Positions 23,780 to 36,330 of a stretch of DNA of 64,000 nucleotides are shown here, piece after piece. Both the position numbers and the translations under genes were made by a program. Source of the DNA: Margaritifera margaritifera. Lineage: Eukaryota; Mollusca; Bivalvia; Unionida; Margaritiferidae. Positions within the stretch are counted from its first letter, which is position 1. Each line of letters begins with the position of its first letter. The stretch spans positions 1,523,501 through 1,587,500 of the forward strand of contig JAQPZY010001347.1 in assembly GCA_029931535.1 (NCBI GenBank). Reading direction: 5' to 3'. Under the pieces are notes generated by a model, which saw only the letters and a program-made list of their open reading frames with translations, made no database searches and was not told where the DNA came from.

Positions 23780-25375
23780 GTGTGTTGTCCATCCATCCAT
23801 CAACAAAGGCTTGTTACCACTCTGGAGTCCATATTTCTGACCCAATTTCAATCAAACTTGGAATATGGGTTATATCATCAACATCTCGGACAAGTTCGAT
23901 AATGAGCAAGATTTATGCATATTAATGAGGTGATCTTGCATCTGATTGGTTAAATTTATTACCACTCTGGAGGCCATATTTCTAATTGTGATCAAACTTG
24001 GAATATATGCTTATATCATTAAGATCTTGGACAAGTTCAAAAATGAGTGGGATGCATACATATTACTTAGGTGACTTTGCATCTGATTGGCTGAGCTTGT
24101 TATCCCTCTGGAAGTCATATTTCTGATCTGATTTTGATCAAACTTGGAATATGGGCATATATCATCAAGATCTTGGATGATTTCAGTAATGAACAAGATC
24201 CATCCATATTAATAAGGTATTCTTGCATCTGATTGACTTAGTTTGTTACTGTTCTGGAGCCTGTATTTCTGATCTGATTTTGAGCAAACTTGGAATGTAT
24301 GCTTATATCATCAAGATCTTGTACAAGTTCAATAATGGGTGAGATGCACACATATTAATGAGGTAATCTTGCATCGGATTGGCTGAGCTTGTTACCACTC
24401 TGGGATCAAACTTGAATTATGGACTTGTATCCTCAAGATCTTGGATGGGTTCGATAATAAGTGAGATTGACAGATATTAATGAGGTGATCTTGCATCGGA
24501 TTGGCCGAGCTTATTACCACTCAAGAAGTCATAATTGTGATCCAGTTTTGGATTGTATCATGAACATATACATGTCTTTTATTATGAGCAAGATCTACAC
24601 AATAATAATGAGGTGATCGTGCATATGATTGGCTGACCTTCTTACCACTCGAGACTGTATTAATGACCCAAGATTAATCAAACTTGGTAAATAGGCTAAC
24701 ATCGTCAAGATGTTGGATGATTTTTATTATGAATGAGACTTATGCAATGTAATATGAAGTTGTCTTGCATCTGATATAAAGATCTTTTGCTACAGACTAT
24801 TTTTTTTATAGGATTTTGATCAAACTTGGTAAACATGCCCATGTCATCAAGATTGTAGTTAAGTATGATTACGAGTAAAATTCATGCATATTATTTGATG
24901 TGACCTTGCATCTGATTGGCTGAGCTTGTCAACAATCCAGCAATAATATTTCTGATCAGATTTTGATCAAACTTGCTAAATAGCATAATTATATTATCAG
25001 GACGTTGAATGAGTTTAATTAGGAGCAAGATCTACAAATATTAATCAGGTAATCTTGTATCTTATTGGCTGAGCTTGTTACCACTTTATAAACTGAATTC
25101 CGTTTCGAGGTTGCTCCACCTTAAGCTTTACATCATGAAGATCTTTCATGACTTTGATTATGGGCAAGACACTGTGCATATTAGTTACTTCAGCCATTAT
25201 CTTTTGAACACATTTTTATTAGTATATACATGTAGTAAAATAGGTAAAATCAACACGATATAGCTTTTGGGAGACATTTTATCTAATTTGTGTTCTTACA
25301 ATACTACATAAGCCTGCTTATTGAAATGGTAAACTGTTAAGTTAAGGCAGTTGAGTGCTAGCAGGGCCTTGGGCC
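23780..25375 (+). repeat. Pearl-like array, about 145-bp monomers
   Basis: A CATCCATCCATCAACAA header is followed by about ten diverged monomers. Each carries TGATTGGCTGAGCTTGTTACCACTC-like sequence, GATCAAACTTGGAATATG, CATCAAGATCTTGGA and CATATTAATGAGG. It ends with GCCTTGGGCCTCTTG, immediately before the next header. No gene is seen. Confidence 0.7.
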
Positions 25376-27395
25376 TCTTGTTTAGCTCACCTGGCCATAA
25401 GGCCAAGCGAACTTATGGTATGGCCCTGTGTACATCATGCATCATCTGTCCATTTATTATCCATCAAGCACTGTTTTTATCAACATATTTTCAAAACCTC
25501 CAGACCAATTTAAATCAAATTTAGCAGAAATCATCATGGCATAAAGGGATGTGAAGTTGGTACAGATGATGCCTGTCCACCATAAAATATGGTCACCATT
25601 TTATTGTGTAAAAATATCCCCAGAAAAATCTTTTAACTTGTTCTTAAAAACTGCTGAAAATCATTTGACCAAATTTCAGAGAAACCATCCTGTCATAAAT
25701 GGCTCTTGAATTTGTTAAAATGATGCTTATCCACCACTGAGTATGGCAACAATTACTAAAATTAGAAAAATGTTGGAAGGACTTCTCCAAAAACGTTCTG
25801 CAGAATTTGACCAAATTTGATAGAAAGGATAGAAAGGATCCTGGCAAGGCTTTCAAGTTTATTCAAATGATACCTATGCATCTTCAAATATGGCCACCAT
25901 TACAGAAAATAGAAAAACCTTTACTAAAATTAGAAAAATCTGAAACAACTTCTTTTAAAAAAAAAACCTAACAGAATATGACCAATATGACCAAATTTGA
26001 AAGAAGGCATGAAGGACTTTTAGATTTATACAATAGATGCCAAGTTACCATCAAAAATGGCCACCATTACAAAAAAAAAAGAAAAATCTTCAAATGACTT
26101 ATTAAAAAAAACTGCCAAACAGAATTGGACCAAATTTATTAGAAAACAGAATGGCATGAAGGACTTTTAATCCACCATCAGAGATAGTTGCTATTACTGA
26201 AAATAGAAAATCTTTGAATGACTTCTCAAATACGTTCAACATAATTCAATTTGATTTGACAAAAATCATCCTTTCTTGAATAGCTTTGAAAATGGTGCGA
26301 ATAATGCTGATCCACCATTAAATATGGCTGCTGTTGCTAACAATAGAAAAATGTTTAAACAACTTCTTTTCAAACACTGCTCAACAGAATTTGACCAAAT
26401 GTGACATAAAGTATCCTGGCATGAAGGGTTTTTACATTTAAACAAATGATGCCATGGTGCCATCAAACATGGCCTCAGTTACTAAAAATAATGAAAACTT
26501 TAAATGGCTTCTCAGCTCCCACTGAACTGAATTGACCAAATTTGACAGAAAGCATCGCAGCATAAAGATTGTACAACTGATACATATATGTTTCTCAAAA
26601 ACCACAGAACTGAATTTGGCCAAATTTGATAGAAAGCATCCTGGCACACATCTTCACTAGCCAAGGGTTGTCAGTCCACATTGTTCCGCATTCATTCTTG
26701 GCATTTGAAGCTAGCCAAAACAACGTTTTAAACAAGTGCCCTTTTGTAGATGAAAGAGTTACTGCTCACAGCAAATAAAATCAATTGGCTAGTTTGAGAG
26801 TTCATTACAAGTACTGTTAAATATTCAATACGGCAACTTCACTTATGTTAGCATGCCCTAACTTGTAAGAAAAACTTGTTTGTGAAAGGTTTATATTGAA
26901 GAAACTTGCATACAACATGTGTCATTCTTTATGGCGGCCACAGTTATTATTCCAAACTACCTTCCAACGTAAATGTAATGAACAACATGATTGAATGAGA
27001 TTGTTTCAGCTGCATCCAATCAGATAGCAGAGTGGTAGACGCTTTTGGCTAGTTACGTATGCCAAGAGTAACGTGGAATGAAGTGGGTTGATGACAGCAG
27101 AACGATAGCACTTTCAGATACATGTAGTTACATATACCAAGAGTAATGTGGAATGAAGTGGATCAATGACCCTTGCCTTTCAATATTGGACAAATGCTGA
27201 TGCCATCAAATATTGATGAAGATACAAAAAAATAAAGAAACCCTGTAACAGTTGTTTTCATAACCTATGCAATCAACAGCATTGGAAGAAATTTCCACAG
27301 AAATCATTCTACTGATTCTGATTTCTTTGGCCGCTGCTATTGCATTTGGCAATAAGGCAGATGTCAGACAGTTGAGCAATCTTGGGCCTTTATTT
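25376..27395 (+). repeat. Pearl-like array, header hairpin plus about 130-bp monomers
   Basis: The header begins TTTAGCTCACCTGGCCATAA and folds back on itself (GCTCACCTGGCC with GGCCAAGCGAAC). About nine monomers follow (CAGAATTTGACCAAATTTGA, ATCATCCTGGCATAAAGG, AATATGGCCACCATTAC). After a unique stretch a tail ends at CTTGGGCCTTTATTTT (27375-27395). It is the same family as 3640-4250. Confidence 0.65.
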
Positions 27396-27789
27396 TTAAG
27401 GAGGGGGAGTGAGATTTAGAAGTGGGGACAAAATCATGATTCATTATACATAGGTTTTTTACATTCTGTATAAATTAGCTTATTTTGTGAATTTTATTTT
27501 TTACAGAATAAACTGCATTTATTTGGGAAAACTATAGTCAATTATCAATAAATTTTTTTGTTTTATTCAAATTTTCTCACATACACTGATCCAATATAGG
27601 AACTAGTAATTGATTGTGAACAGTGAGTATACAACTTAAAGTTGTAGCTTAGCTAGCTGGGGTGTCATTTTTGTTTCTTGTCAAAGATTTAATATGTTGC
27701 AATTTTTTTTACCTTGATTATTGTACAGAAAGCAGTACTCTTTTATAATCGTATCAGAGATTTTTTGTCTTTTTTTGCCAACTGCTTGT

Positions 27790-27885
27790 TGTTTTTATGC
27801 CCCCACTACTTCTGTTTTTATGCCCCCACTGCTTGTTGTTTTTATGCTCCCACTGTTTGTTGTTTTTATGCCCTCACTGCTAGCA
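27790..27885. repeat. Tandem repeat of about 25 bp
   Basis: Four copies of a unit like TTTTTATGCCCCCACTGCTTG follow one another. Confidence 0.8.
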
Positions 27886-28171
27886 GCAGGGACATGTTAA
27901 TTTGATCATTTCTATTCTCTCTGTTTGTCGATAAGTCTGTCCTGAGAAAACTTTTATGCAAGATTGCACAAAAAACACTCAGCATAGACAAAATTAAATT
28001 TGGCTTGCACACTGGGAGGCATATGCCGATGATCTGATTAGATTATCAGGTCATTACACATTACAACATTTTAAAAAGTTATTTCACGGTTTTTATCTTT
28101 TTGGACTTTTTGACCAAAACCTTGTTAACACGATTACACAAAATCCACTTCAGTTAGACAAACAAAATTGT

Positions 28172-28389
28172 ATACCATATATACTCTGTTATAAGTCAAG
28201 TCCAACTGCAAGCAACTTAGACCCTGATCTGCCATCATATAATGTGCTGGCAGATCAGGGTCTCAGTTTGTTCTACTGATTACTCCTAACAGACTGCATA
28301 GACCCAGGTCTCCTAGCACATTATGCAACAGCAGATATGGGTCTGTGCAGTTTGCAGTGACTTGTCTTATAATTGAGTATATACTGTAG
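28172..28389 (+). mobile_element. Two-hairpin foldback MITE, copy 2
   Basis: Termini ATACCATATATACTC and GAGTATATACTGTAG form an inverted repeat. Two internal near-palindromes are built on AGACCCTGATCTGCCATC and AGACCCAGGTCTCC. Order and spacing match the copy at 54167. Confidence 0.75.
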
Positions 28390-28739
28390 ATATAGTTGTC
28401 TTTATGTGTAGATGACCTCATTGATTTTTCAGGCTATTACAGCAATTCAGTTTTACATATTTTTTAATTTTTTTGACAACGATATTTTTGTCAAAAACCT
28501 TGTTATTATGACCGAGTAATAGGCACGTTTTTAATTATATATAGATGAGCTGATTAGATTATCTATTTCAATAACTGTTCAATTTTTTAAAAACATTTTT
28601 TAACTTTTGGACTTGGCTGTACAAAAAATGGCGAGTCTTTCACCTTACAAAGGAGCCATTCCTCTGTGAAAGAAACACTGAACATTATGGCAGAATTAAG
28701 AATTTGTACAGAGGACCTCTTGTCACTGAGTCATCTTAT

Positions 28740-28955
28740 TGTATTAATATTTTGTATCCAGAAATTTGTAATGTTGTCTGTAATATTTTGTATTCTGAAA
28801 TTTGTAATGTTTTCTGTAATGTGTTGTACCTTGAAATTTGTAATGTTTTCTGTAATGGGTTGTACCTTGAAATTTGTAATGTTGTCTGTAATTGTTTGTA
28901 CCCTAAAATTTGTAATGTTGTCTGTAATGTTTTGCATCCTGAAATTTGTTATACA
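28740..28955. repeat. 36-bp minisatellite
   Basis: Six copies of a unit with GAAATTTGTAATGTTGTCTG and TAATGTTTTGTACCTT follow each other. The unit is twelve codons long, so three frames remain open without being genes. Confidence 0.85.
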
Positions 28956-29079
28956 CCATCAGCTCTTAAAAATCATAATTATTTTTGATTCTTCATATAT
29001 TTAGACCAAGTACTGTGTATTCTTGTTATATCCATAATTTTTTCAGATATATCATAATAGGTCATGTCCATCTGTCTAT

Positions 29080-30010
29080 AGGGCAGTGCATTCATTTGTC
29101 CATCCATCTGAACCTCTGTTTTTCCATCCATTTATAAGTATTTTCCTTCTAAACTGAACTCCATCTACATCAGTAATGGGAGAGTGATCATATTTGGCAT
29201 GGTGTTTAGGAGGATGAGTAGATAACAACAAAGGTTTTGAATTCTTGATGCAATCCCTCGGGGAGGAGGGGGTGGATGTCAAAGGTCACATATTCATAGC
29301 TAATATGGACTCTACTTTCTAACCTGGACTCCATCTACACTGCTTTAAGGGAAGATGAGATTACAGTGAGGGTTTCAAATCCTGAATGCAACTAGGGTGT
29401 TGGGGTTGGCAGGGATGGGGATAGAGGCAGAAATAAAAAAAAGTGTGGATATTTGTTATAGCTCCATCTGTATTTAAGGTTTTGCAAATGATTTTAATTA
29501 GGAATCAGCTGAATATTATTCTAGATAATTAGATTTATATAAAATATATGTACATCTCAAAAAATAATAAAACAAGTATGACAAATAAAAATTAAGTAGT
29601 TTTACACAGCCTCTGAACAATGAGTCAAAAGTAATACTACTAATAATATATTATTATATCTGTACTTTTGTGCAAAATTGTGATGGGTCATTTCCATCCA
29701 TCCATATGTATGTCTGTCTGTCACTGTTTGGGGTTGGGGTCAATGGTCACATTTTCATAGGTCAAATGGACTCCTTGGTAAGGCACTTTACAATAGAGGC
29801 ATCTGCACTATATACCCACGTGTTTTTTGCTGTGCAGTAAAACATTAAACCTAACCAATATTCTTGTAACCTGAACTCCATCTGCACCTACTGAGATGAT
29901 AATGATCATATTTGGTACCAGGGTGGGTAGATGACAGTAAAGGATTTGGATCCTGGATGCAGCACTTTGAATGGGGGTTTGGGATGGGGGTGAAAGGGAG
30001 GGTGATGAAC
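29080..30010 (-). repeat. Dispersed 120-bp repeat units, inverted
   Basis: Three diverged units (about 29150-29290, 29320-29420, 29870-30000) are reverse complements of the repeat at 1030-1130 and 1745-1880. Shared landmarks read on the minus strand are CAAATATGATCA and GATGTAGATGGAGTTCAG. A SINE-type tail (CTTGGTAAGGCACTTTACAA) lies at 29772-29860. Confidence 0.55.
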
Positions 30011-30127
30011 GATTAACGAAGCATGTATATTTGTGATTGCTTCCATCTCTAGTTATTGTTATTAAATCAATGATGCTTCAGTTTTTCTCATAGCTTTATA
30101 ATTATTAACGTTTGTTTCTCATTTCAG

Positions 30128-30383
30128 GAACTTGAAAATTCCATTACCTCTACAACCATGGATGTATTCTTTACAGTACCTGATTCCCTTATACTTTGGT
30201 TTTGCCGTGGTATATGACATTTATAACACAATATATGACATTGTAAATAAATACTCCACAGAAGAGCAAAATATCGACCACTGTATATTTCAGAATGAGA
30301 CTTTACATAACATTACAGTAGGGTCTCAAAGTACTTTCTCCAGTACTTTTGGACCAAATTACACGACAATGTCAAATATATAG
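30128..30383 (+). CDS. Host gene last exon, C-terminus of membrane protein
   Basis: The exon follows GTTTCTCATTTCAG. It completes an Arg codon from 16089 and reads 85 codons to TAG at 30381. It encodes an amphipathic start (LKIPLPLQPW), a hydrophobic helix (YLIPLYFGFAVVY) and a polar tail with possible N-glycosylation sites (NET, NIT, NYT), which would place the C-terminus outside or in the lumen. The five exons total exactly 651 nt. The protein has four or more membrane helices. I do not recognise it. Confidence 0.65.
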
Positions 30384-30826
30384 GTCATACCTGCTGGAAG
30401 TCAAGTAATGTATTATCTACCACTGGTAATATTTAGCAGAGTAATGACTCTGGGATCTCATAATATTGATATACTTTAACAGTTTATATAGTTCGATGTA
30501 TTATATTTTTGACTTTTATTGCAAGGTGAAATTTATAACAATATTCAACATTGTAAACAAATACTCTACATCAGAGCAAAATATTGACCCCAGTATATTT
30601 TGGAATGGGACTTTATATAGTGTCTAAAAGTAATTTCTCCAGACTAGTGCTTTGGGATGAAATTGCATGATTGTCAAATATATAGGTCATATCTCTCAGA
30701 AGTCACATAATCGATCAACCAATGTAAATATCTTGTACAGTAATTCCTCTGTGATTGCATCATATTGATATATTTGAGCAATTTAGAAATTTTTGATGTA
30801 TTATATTTTTGACATTTAGTTATTGT
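30215..30826 (+). repeat. Tandem duplication of the last exon's 3' end and 3' UTR
   Basis: Copy 1 (about 30215-30519) covers the last 55 codons and the start of the 3' UTR. Copy 2 (about 30531-30826) repeats the same landmarks in order (GAGCAAAATAT-GACC, GTCAAATATATAGGTCATA, GATGTATTATATTTTTGAC). Copy 2 has indels that break the frame, so it is a relic. Confidence 0.75.
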
Positions 30827-30884
30827 ATGGTTTTAGGAGGATTAGAGAAGGCAAGTGTCCTCTTAAATCCTCATGGGATTTTGG

Positions 30885-31082
30885 TTTTGGTTTAGTTTGG
30901 TGCTTTATGGCACAGCAACACAAGTTGGTTATTTAATGCCAAGGCAGTTGGAGTAAAGTGCCTTCCCCAAGGACACACCATGGTAGTTGACCCAGTCTGG
31001 TCCGATGGTAGGATTCAAACCCACACCGTCTCGGTCCTGAGTCAAGCAAGCTAACCACTGAGCCAATGCGGCTTCCTTAATG
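30885..31082 (-). repeat. tRNA-derived SINE
   Basis: On the minus strand, GGCTCAGTGGTTAGC (box A, about 31050-31065) is followed by GGGTTTGAATCC (box B, about 31011-31023). The body carries CCTTGGGGAAGGCACTTTAC. This is the standard layout of a tRNA-headed SINE with a conserved central domain. It lies just downstream of the host gene's end, in antisense. Confidence 0.8.
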
Positions 31083-31411
31083 GGATTTTGGTGTTTTTCC
31101 TTTCTGTGTTTCTGTTTATGGGATCAAGCTCAAGAAATTCTTTACTGTGTCCGTAATTGTGGCTATTAAAAGCACTACTTAAACCTGTTCTTTACTTTTT
31201 TGTACCTATAAGTCTTCTATGCCATATTATTGGAACTAATATAAAGAATGAAATGAAATGAAAGAATATGGAGAGTAATTTGATTGGCAGCTAAACTTTA
31301 TCCAGAGTATAGCATACAGGAAAATTTCAGGATGTTACTTTTTCTGTATCATATAGGTTAATTGAATGTTCTTTATCCATATTATTATTATTATTATTCA
31401 ATTTAATACAA

Positions 31412-31625
31412 TTAAGTGCAATACAAATATTTGCTATTTACTTCACATCAGAATATTTAACAATTATGTATGGGCTTTTGTTTAGTTAAGTGCAATACAA
31501 ATATTTGTTATTTACTTCACATCAAAATATTGAACAATTATAAGCTTTTGTTGAGTTAAGTGCAATACAAATATTTGTTATTTACTTCACATCAAAATAT
31601 TGAACAATTATGGGCTTTTGTTGAG
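31412..31625. repeat. 70-bp tandem repeat, three copies
   Basis: Units begin TAAGTGCAATACAAATATTTG and end GGGCTTTTGTTGAGT. The last two are nearly identical. The flanking stretch 31630-32550 is AT-rich with nothing recognisable. Confidence 0.85.
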
Positions 31626-32551
31626 TTCAGTACATTCTTTTACCGACTTGCAAAATATGAGATTAGCTGAAGCAAAGCAGAGTCCAATATCTTAGTTTTA
31701 CAGGTCAGTGAAACAAAGTGCTGGCAAAAATGAAAACCCCTAATTGTTTTATTATTTTCATACCATGAATATAAACACATCTCCACATGAGCACAATATG
31801 TTTTTGGGCTGAGTTTAAATTCTCGTGGGGAAAGCAATAATTTGTATTACTGTTAATCATTACTGACCTATTCAGCAATAAAAATTCAGAATACGGTCAT
31901 TAACCCAAATATCTGGACCCGCCAATTTTATGCCATACTTTCCAAATTTGTAATAATTTTCAGTAGTACATAAACATATTTGGACAAAGAAAAACAAGCA
32001 TTTTGTAACCTACAGCCATAAATTTAAACTGCATTACCTTTTAAGTATGTACAATATTTTTTTTTACTGAGATATTTGACTTGCTGCATTTGCTATGAAA
32101 TTATGTCCCTTGTACTTCCTTGACAGCAATGTAAAAACCCTGTATGTTGTCTCACTCTGTATGACCTGCTGTAGTAGTTGGGTATGGTAAAATATTCTAT
32201 AAAATTTCAAAAATGTAATTTATTACATCAGATCAGGTCATCACAAACCTATGGTTCTCTTAAATCAGTGTTGTTTTTTTTATAAGGCCACAAATTCAAG
32301 TTAAGGTGGAGACTTACATGGGGGTGGTGGTAGGGTTTGAAGAATGAATCAAATTCGAAAGCATTATTCATATATGATGAAAATAAAATTTTCTTTTCCT
32401 GCATTAATGCCAGATATATTTCATCTTTTGGTACAAAAACTATATAATTTCACTTGTGACTTGACCACTCATTGAAAGATCACATTTCTTTATACCACAC
32501 AATAACATATATCTGAATATGTATATAAACTAACCATGAGACATACACGTA

Positions 32552-33650
32552 CAGTCAAACCTGTCCTAATGGTCACCTGTACACAGTGGTCACTCTAAAT
32601 TCCTCCTAGCAAATTTCCTATATAAATGTCCTGTGAGTAACGGTTACTTGCCTTAAGCGGTCACTGGAGAGTATCAGCAGTGACCACTCTAAGTATGCAA
32701 ATTAAACTTTTGTTTGATGAGCAGGGCATTGTTTAGATAAAGGCATATCATGAGAATTGATGGTTGTGTAAACATTCCATATCGTGCTCACCGTACTCCA
32801 GTCACACTCAGTGTAACTCAAAGATGTCAGTATGTAGGGGTTCGAAAGTGAGGCAGTTTTTAACCTTTTAGAAGAGGGTCGAAGCAGTTTGTTTGCTGGA
32901 TAGTGGGAAAAGTAGTTATGTTATTGAAGCAGAAACGAAAGTTGTTTTTTGTGCCGGTGTGACAGGTATAGTTTGATACCTTCATTTATTTGCCTGTGAA
33001 TTAAAGCTATCTCTGATGAAAAAAGAAAAGAGATATAAGTTACATCCCTTTTCATTAGGGTCATGGATCATTTAAAATCTAAACTTATCTGTAAAGGCAG
33101 GTGAAGTTTCAGTTCATGAGTCACAAAAATAGCCATGCACGACTTCTTTTGATTCACTATTCATCACAGGCCTGTCACATCAGCCAACCGTCTTTTGACT
33201 TTGGTGAGTTGAGCAACTGGCTAATCCAGATATTGTTTTTGAAGCATGAATAGCCGTTTCCAAGTCCTTTGTTTTACAGTCATATGTAGGCTGTCAATCA
33301 GTAGTGAAATTAGTGTTTTGTCATGGTGCACAAAACAAACCAAGAACAGTGATTAGTTTAAGTCGGTGATAATTTAATTTATAGGCTGGATTATAGTGAG
33401 CAGGATACAGTAATCTTGTGTGGAGCATAAATTTGTGAGGGTACAACATAAATGCGTATTTTATGATTTTGTTGAATAGTGCACATAAAACAATCTTGAT
33501 ATAATAATAATAATAACAATAATGCTATTCGGTACATGGTATTTGTTCAAAAACCAATTTTGAAAGGTGAACCTCTGTACAGAGGCCACCTGTGTACAAA
33601 GGCCAGTGTTGCTTTTTCCCATAGGTGGCCACTATTGACAGGTTTGACTG
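32552..33650 (+). mobile_element. TA-flanked DNA transposon, 1.1 kb, noncoding
   Basis: The termini CAGTCAAACCTGTC (left) and GACAGGTTTGACTG (right) are a perfect 14-bp inverted repeat, flanked by TA on both sides. That suggests a Tc1/mariner-type TA target duplication. The subterminal parts contain GGTCACCTGTACACA and its complement. No transposase is present. An inverted second copy lies at 61201-62102. Confidence 0.75.
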
Positions 33651-33657
33651 TATATAC

Positions 33658-33956
33658 TTTGGCATTCTAGTGATATTCTCCCCTGAGGGCACAATTTGCA
33701 CTAGCTTGATCAAGCTTACTTGGATGCTTGTGTATATGAGTTGAGTATAATGTGAAGTAAGTGGATACATGTGCCGTTACCCAAAATTAGTGAAAAAAAA
33801 TAAACTACTGGATAAATTTACAATTATTATTTATTAAGGTAGAAACCTCAACTTGTTTCAGGATTTGCATCCTAAACAAGATTTCTTTGCCAAGTTTCGT
33901 ACTGGAAAAATGTGGCTTTGACTTTTCACGTTAGACAAGACAAGAAACACTAAAAA
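33658..33956 (+). repeat. Dispersed repeat, third copy of the 18.2-kb family
   Basis: It shares ATTCTCCCCTGAGG, GATCAAGCTTACTTGGATGC and GTGCCGTTACCCAAAATTAG with 18140-18360, and likewise leads into a TA microsatellite. Confidence 0.6.
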
Positions 33957-33957
33957 A

Positions 33958-33958
<1 letters not shown>

Positions 33959-34022
<64 letters not shown>
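33959..34022. repeat. TA microsatellite
   Basis: A run of about 31 TA dinucleotides passes into TACATACATAC. Confidence 0.95.
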
Positions 34023-34026
<4 letters not shown>

Positions 34027-34389
34027 CATACTTTACATGGTTTATGTGGACTTTATGTTCAGATAGGTCTCTGTGGACTTGTATATCTACTTGTAAATTT
34101 CCAAAACAAATTTCATATTTACCCTTTAAATAATTTTTTATACTATATTTTACAGCAATTTTATCAAATATTGATAGATAAGAATATATAAATTTCAATT
34201 TATGTGGACACGAACCCTGACCATTGACCTCTCGTCCACATAATTATATACTGAATATATACTCTGTTCACATAAACTTGCAGTTCATTTCCATATGTTG
34301 TCTCCAGAAATAATGCCAAGGTCATCTCAAGCTTTCTAATACATGTACATGGGTTTTTATTAAATAGATGGAAAAAATGTGTAGTGATA

Positions 34390-36330
34390 TTGCTCCATTA
34401 ATAAGTTAACCAAGACAAATTCAAACACTCAGTGGGTACCTGGATATAACATGTCAAAGACAAATATCTAGTGGACTATGTGAACTTGACAAATTTATGT
34501 GGGCTTCTATATAGGACATATGGGTTACACGACAATTCTGCTATGCGAATAAAGCAAAAAGGACAAATCCGAACACTCAGTGTGGACCAGTTTATAACAT
34601 GTCAGTCAAAAATAACTAGTGGACTATGTGGAGTTAGACTTCGAAATTGGTGTGGACTTGTATACAGAGTCTATTTAACGATGTGCAGGATTCATTCCAG
34701 CTTCTCAAAAATCTGCACTGAAGATTCAACAGAATGCACAAAAATCACATCACATGTTCAAACCATACCATTAATTCTTTGTTAAAACCCTCCTACACTT
34801 AGAAAATTACCCCTTCTTTTTGAAACGGAGGATAGAATTGTTCACCCCCCACCCATCCACATTTTCTATTCAAGAGACCCTGTTGCACAGGGTTGAGAAA
34901 ATATATGTGTTATATGTCACTTACATGTATGCTCAGTTAATGAAAGTAACCAAGACAAATCCAAACTCTCAATTTGGACTGATATAAAATATGTCAATGA
35001 CAGGTATCTAGTGGACTATAGTGTGGACTTTTACAAAGGACATATGGAATACATGTCCCTTCTGCTGTCAACAAAGTAACCAAAATAAATCCAAACACTC
35101 AATGTGGACCTGTATATATAACATATCAATGACAAATATCTAGTGGACTATGTGATCTTGATATACAGATTTGAGATACAGTATATAGATACGTGTGGGT
35201 CAAATGTCAATTTTGCTTCATCAATAAAGTAATCCAAGAGAAATGCAAATACTTGACTACGACCTGTATACAACATGGCAATGACAATAACTAGCAGACT
35301 ATGTGGACCCGACATAAAATGTATGTGGACTTGCACAAAGGGATGAGGACATACAGGTTACGTGTTTCTTCTGTTCAGACAATTAAGTAACCAAAACAAA
35401 TTCAAACACCCCATGAGGACCTGTATATATCATGTCAATCGCAAATATCGAGTGGACAATGTGGACTTGACATACAAATTTATGTGGACTTGTTTTTAAG
35501 GGTATACGAGTTGCATGTTGTTTCTTCACTGTCAATAAAGTAATCAAGACAACGCCAAACACTCAGCGTGGACTGGTATAAAATGGGTCAATGACAGGTA
35601 TCTAGTGGACTATAGTGTGGACTTTTATAAAGGACATATGAGATACATGTCCCTTCTGCTCTGTCAACAAAGTAACCAAGACAAATCCAAACACTCAATG
35701 TGGACCTGTATATAACATAACAATGACAAATATCTAATGGACTATGTGGACTTGATAAACAGATTTGAGATACACTCTATAGAGATGAATGTGGGTCAAA
35801 TGTCACTTTTGCTTAGTCCATAAAGAAACCCTGAGAACTGCAAATACTCAACTATGACCTGTATATAACATGGCAATGACAAATATCTAGCAGACATGTG
35901 GACCTGACAAAAAACTTTATGTGGACTTGTACAATGGGATGAGAACATACGGGTTACATGTCCCTTCTGTTCAGACAATACAGTGACCAAAACAAATTCA
36001 AACACCCCATGAGGACCTGTATATATCATGTCAATCGCAAATATCAAGTGGACAATATGGACCTGACATACAAATTTATGTGGACTTGTATATAGGGCAT
36101 ATGTGTTTCATGTCCTTTCTTCTCTGTCAATAAAGTAACCATGACAAACCCAAACACTCAGTGTGGGCCTGACATACAAACTGTATGTGAATATGTATAT
36201 ACAAATGAGGACATATGGGTTACATGCCCCTGCTGCTCAATCAATGACAAATCTCTTCTGTGGACTTTACATCGACGTGTACATAAGTCTTACTATGATA
36301 CATTTGATAAGCGTAGGTAAAATGGGGCCA
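34390..36330. repeat. Satellite-like array with higher-order period near 595 bp
   Basis: About eleven diverged monomers of 130-160 bp share AACCAAGACAAATCCAAACA, CTCAATGTGGACCTGTATA, CAAATATCTAGTGGACTATG and GGACATATGGGTTACATGT. Between 34948 and 36137 the monomer spacing repeats as about 131/150/161/151, then 132/154/159/151. Like monomers are therefore about 595 bp apart: a four-monomer higher-order repeat. Open frames here are not genes. Confidence 0.8.

Larger units (their letters stand above)
16090..30127. other. Intron 4, about 14 kb
   Basis: The intron holds a 45-bp minisatellite, TA microsatellites, a Penelope-like remnant, a piggyBac remnant, SINE pieces, two large pearl-like arrays and a foldback MITE, each listed separately. 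The stretches 17144-18170, 21300-22000, 22530-23510 and 26660-27330 are AT-rich with nothing recognisable. Confidence 0.5.

Noticed and set aside
30381..31080. Second gene in the duplicated 3' region
   Set aside because: Copy 2 of the last exon has indels and stops; it is a relic, not a paralogous exon.
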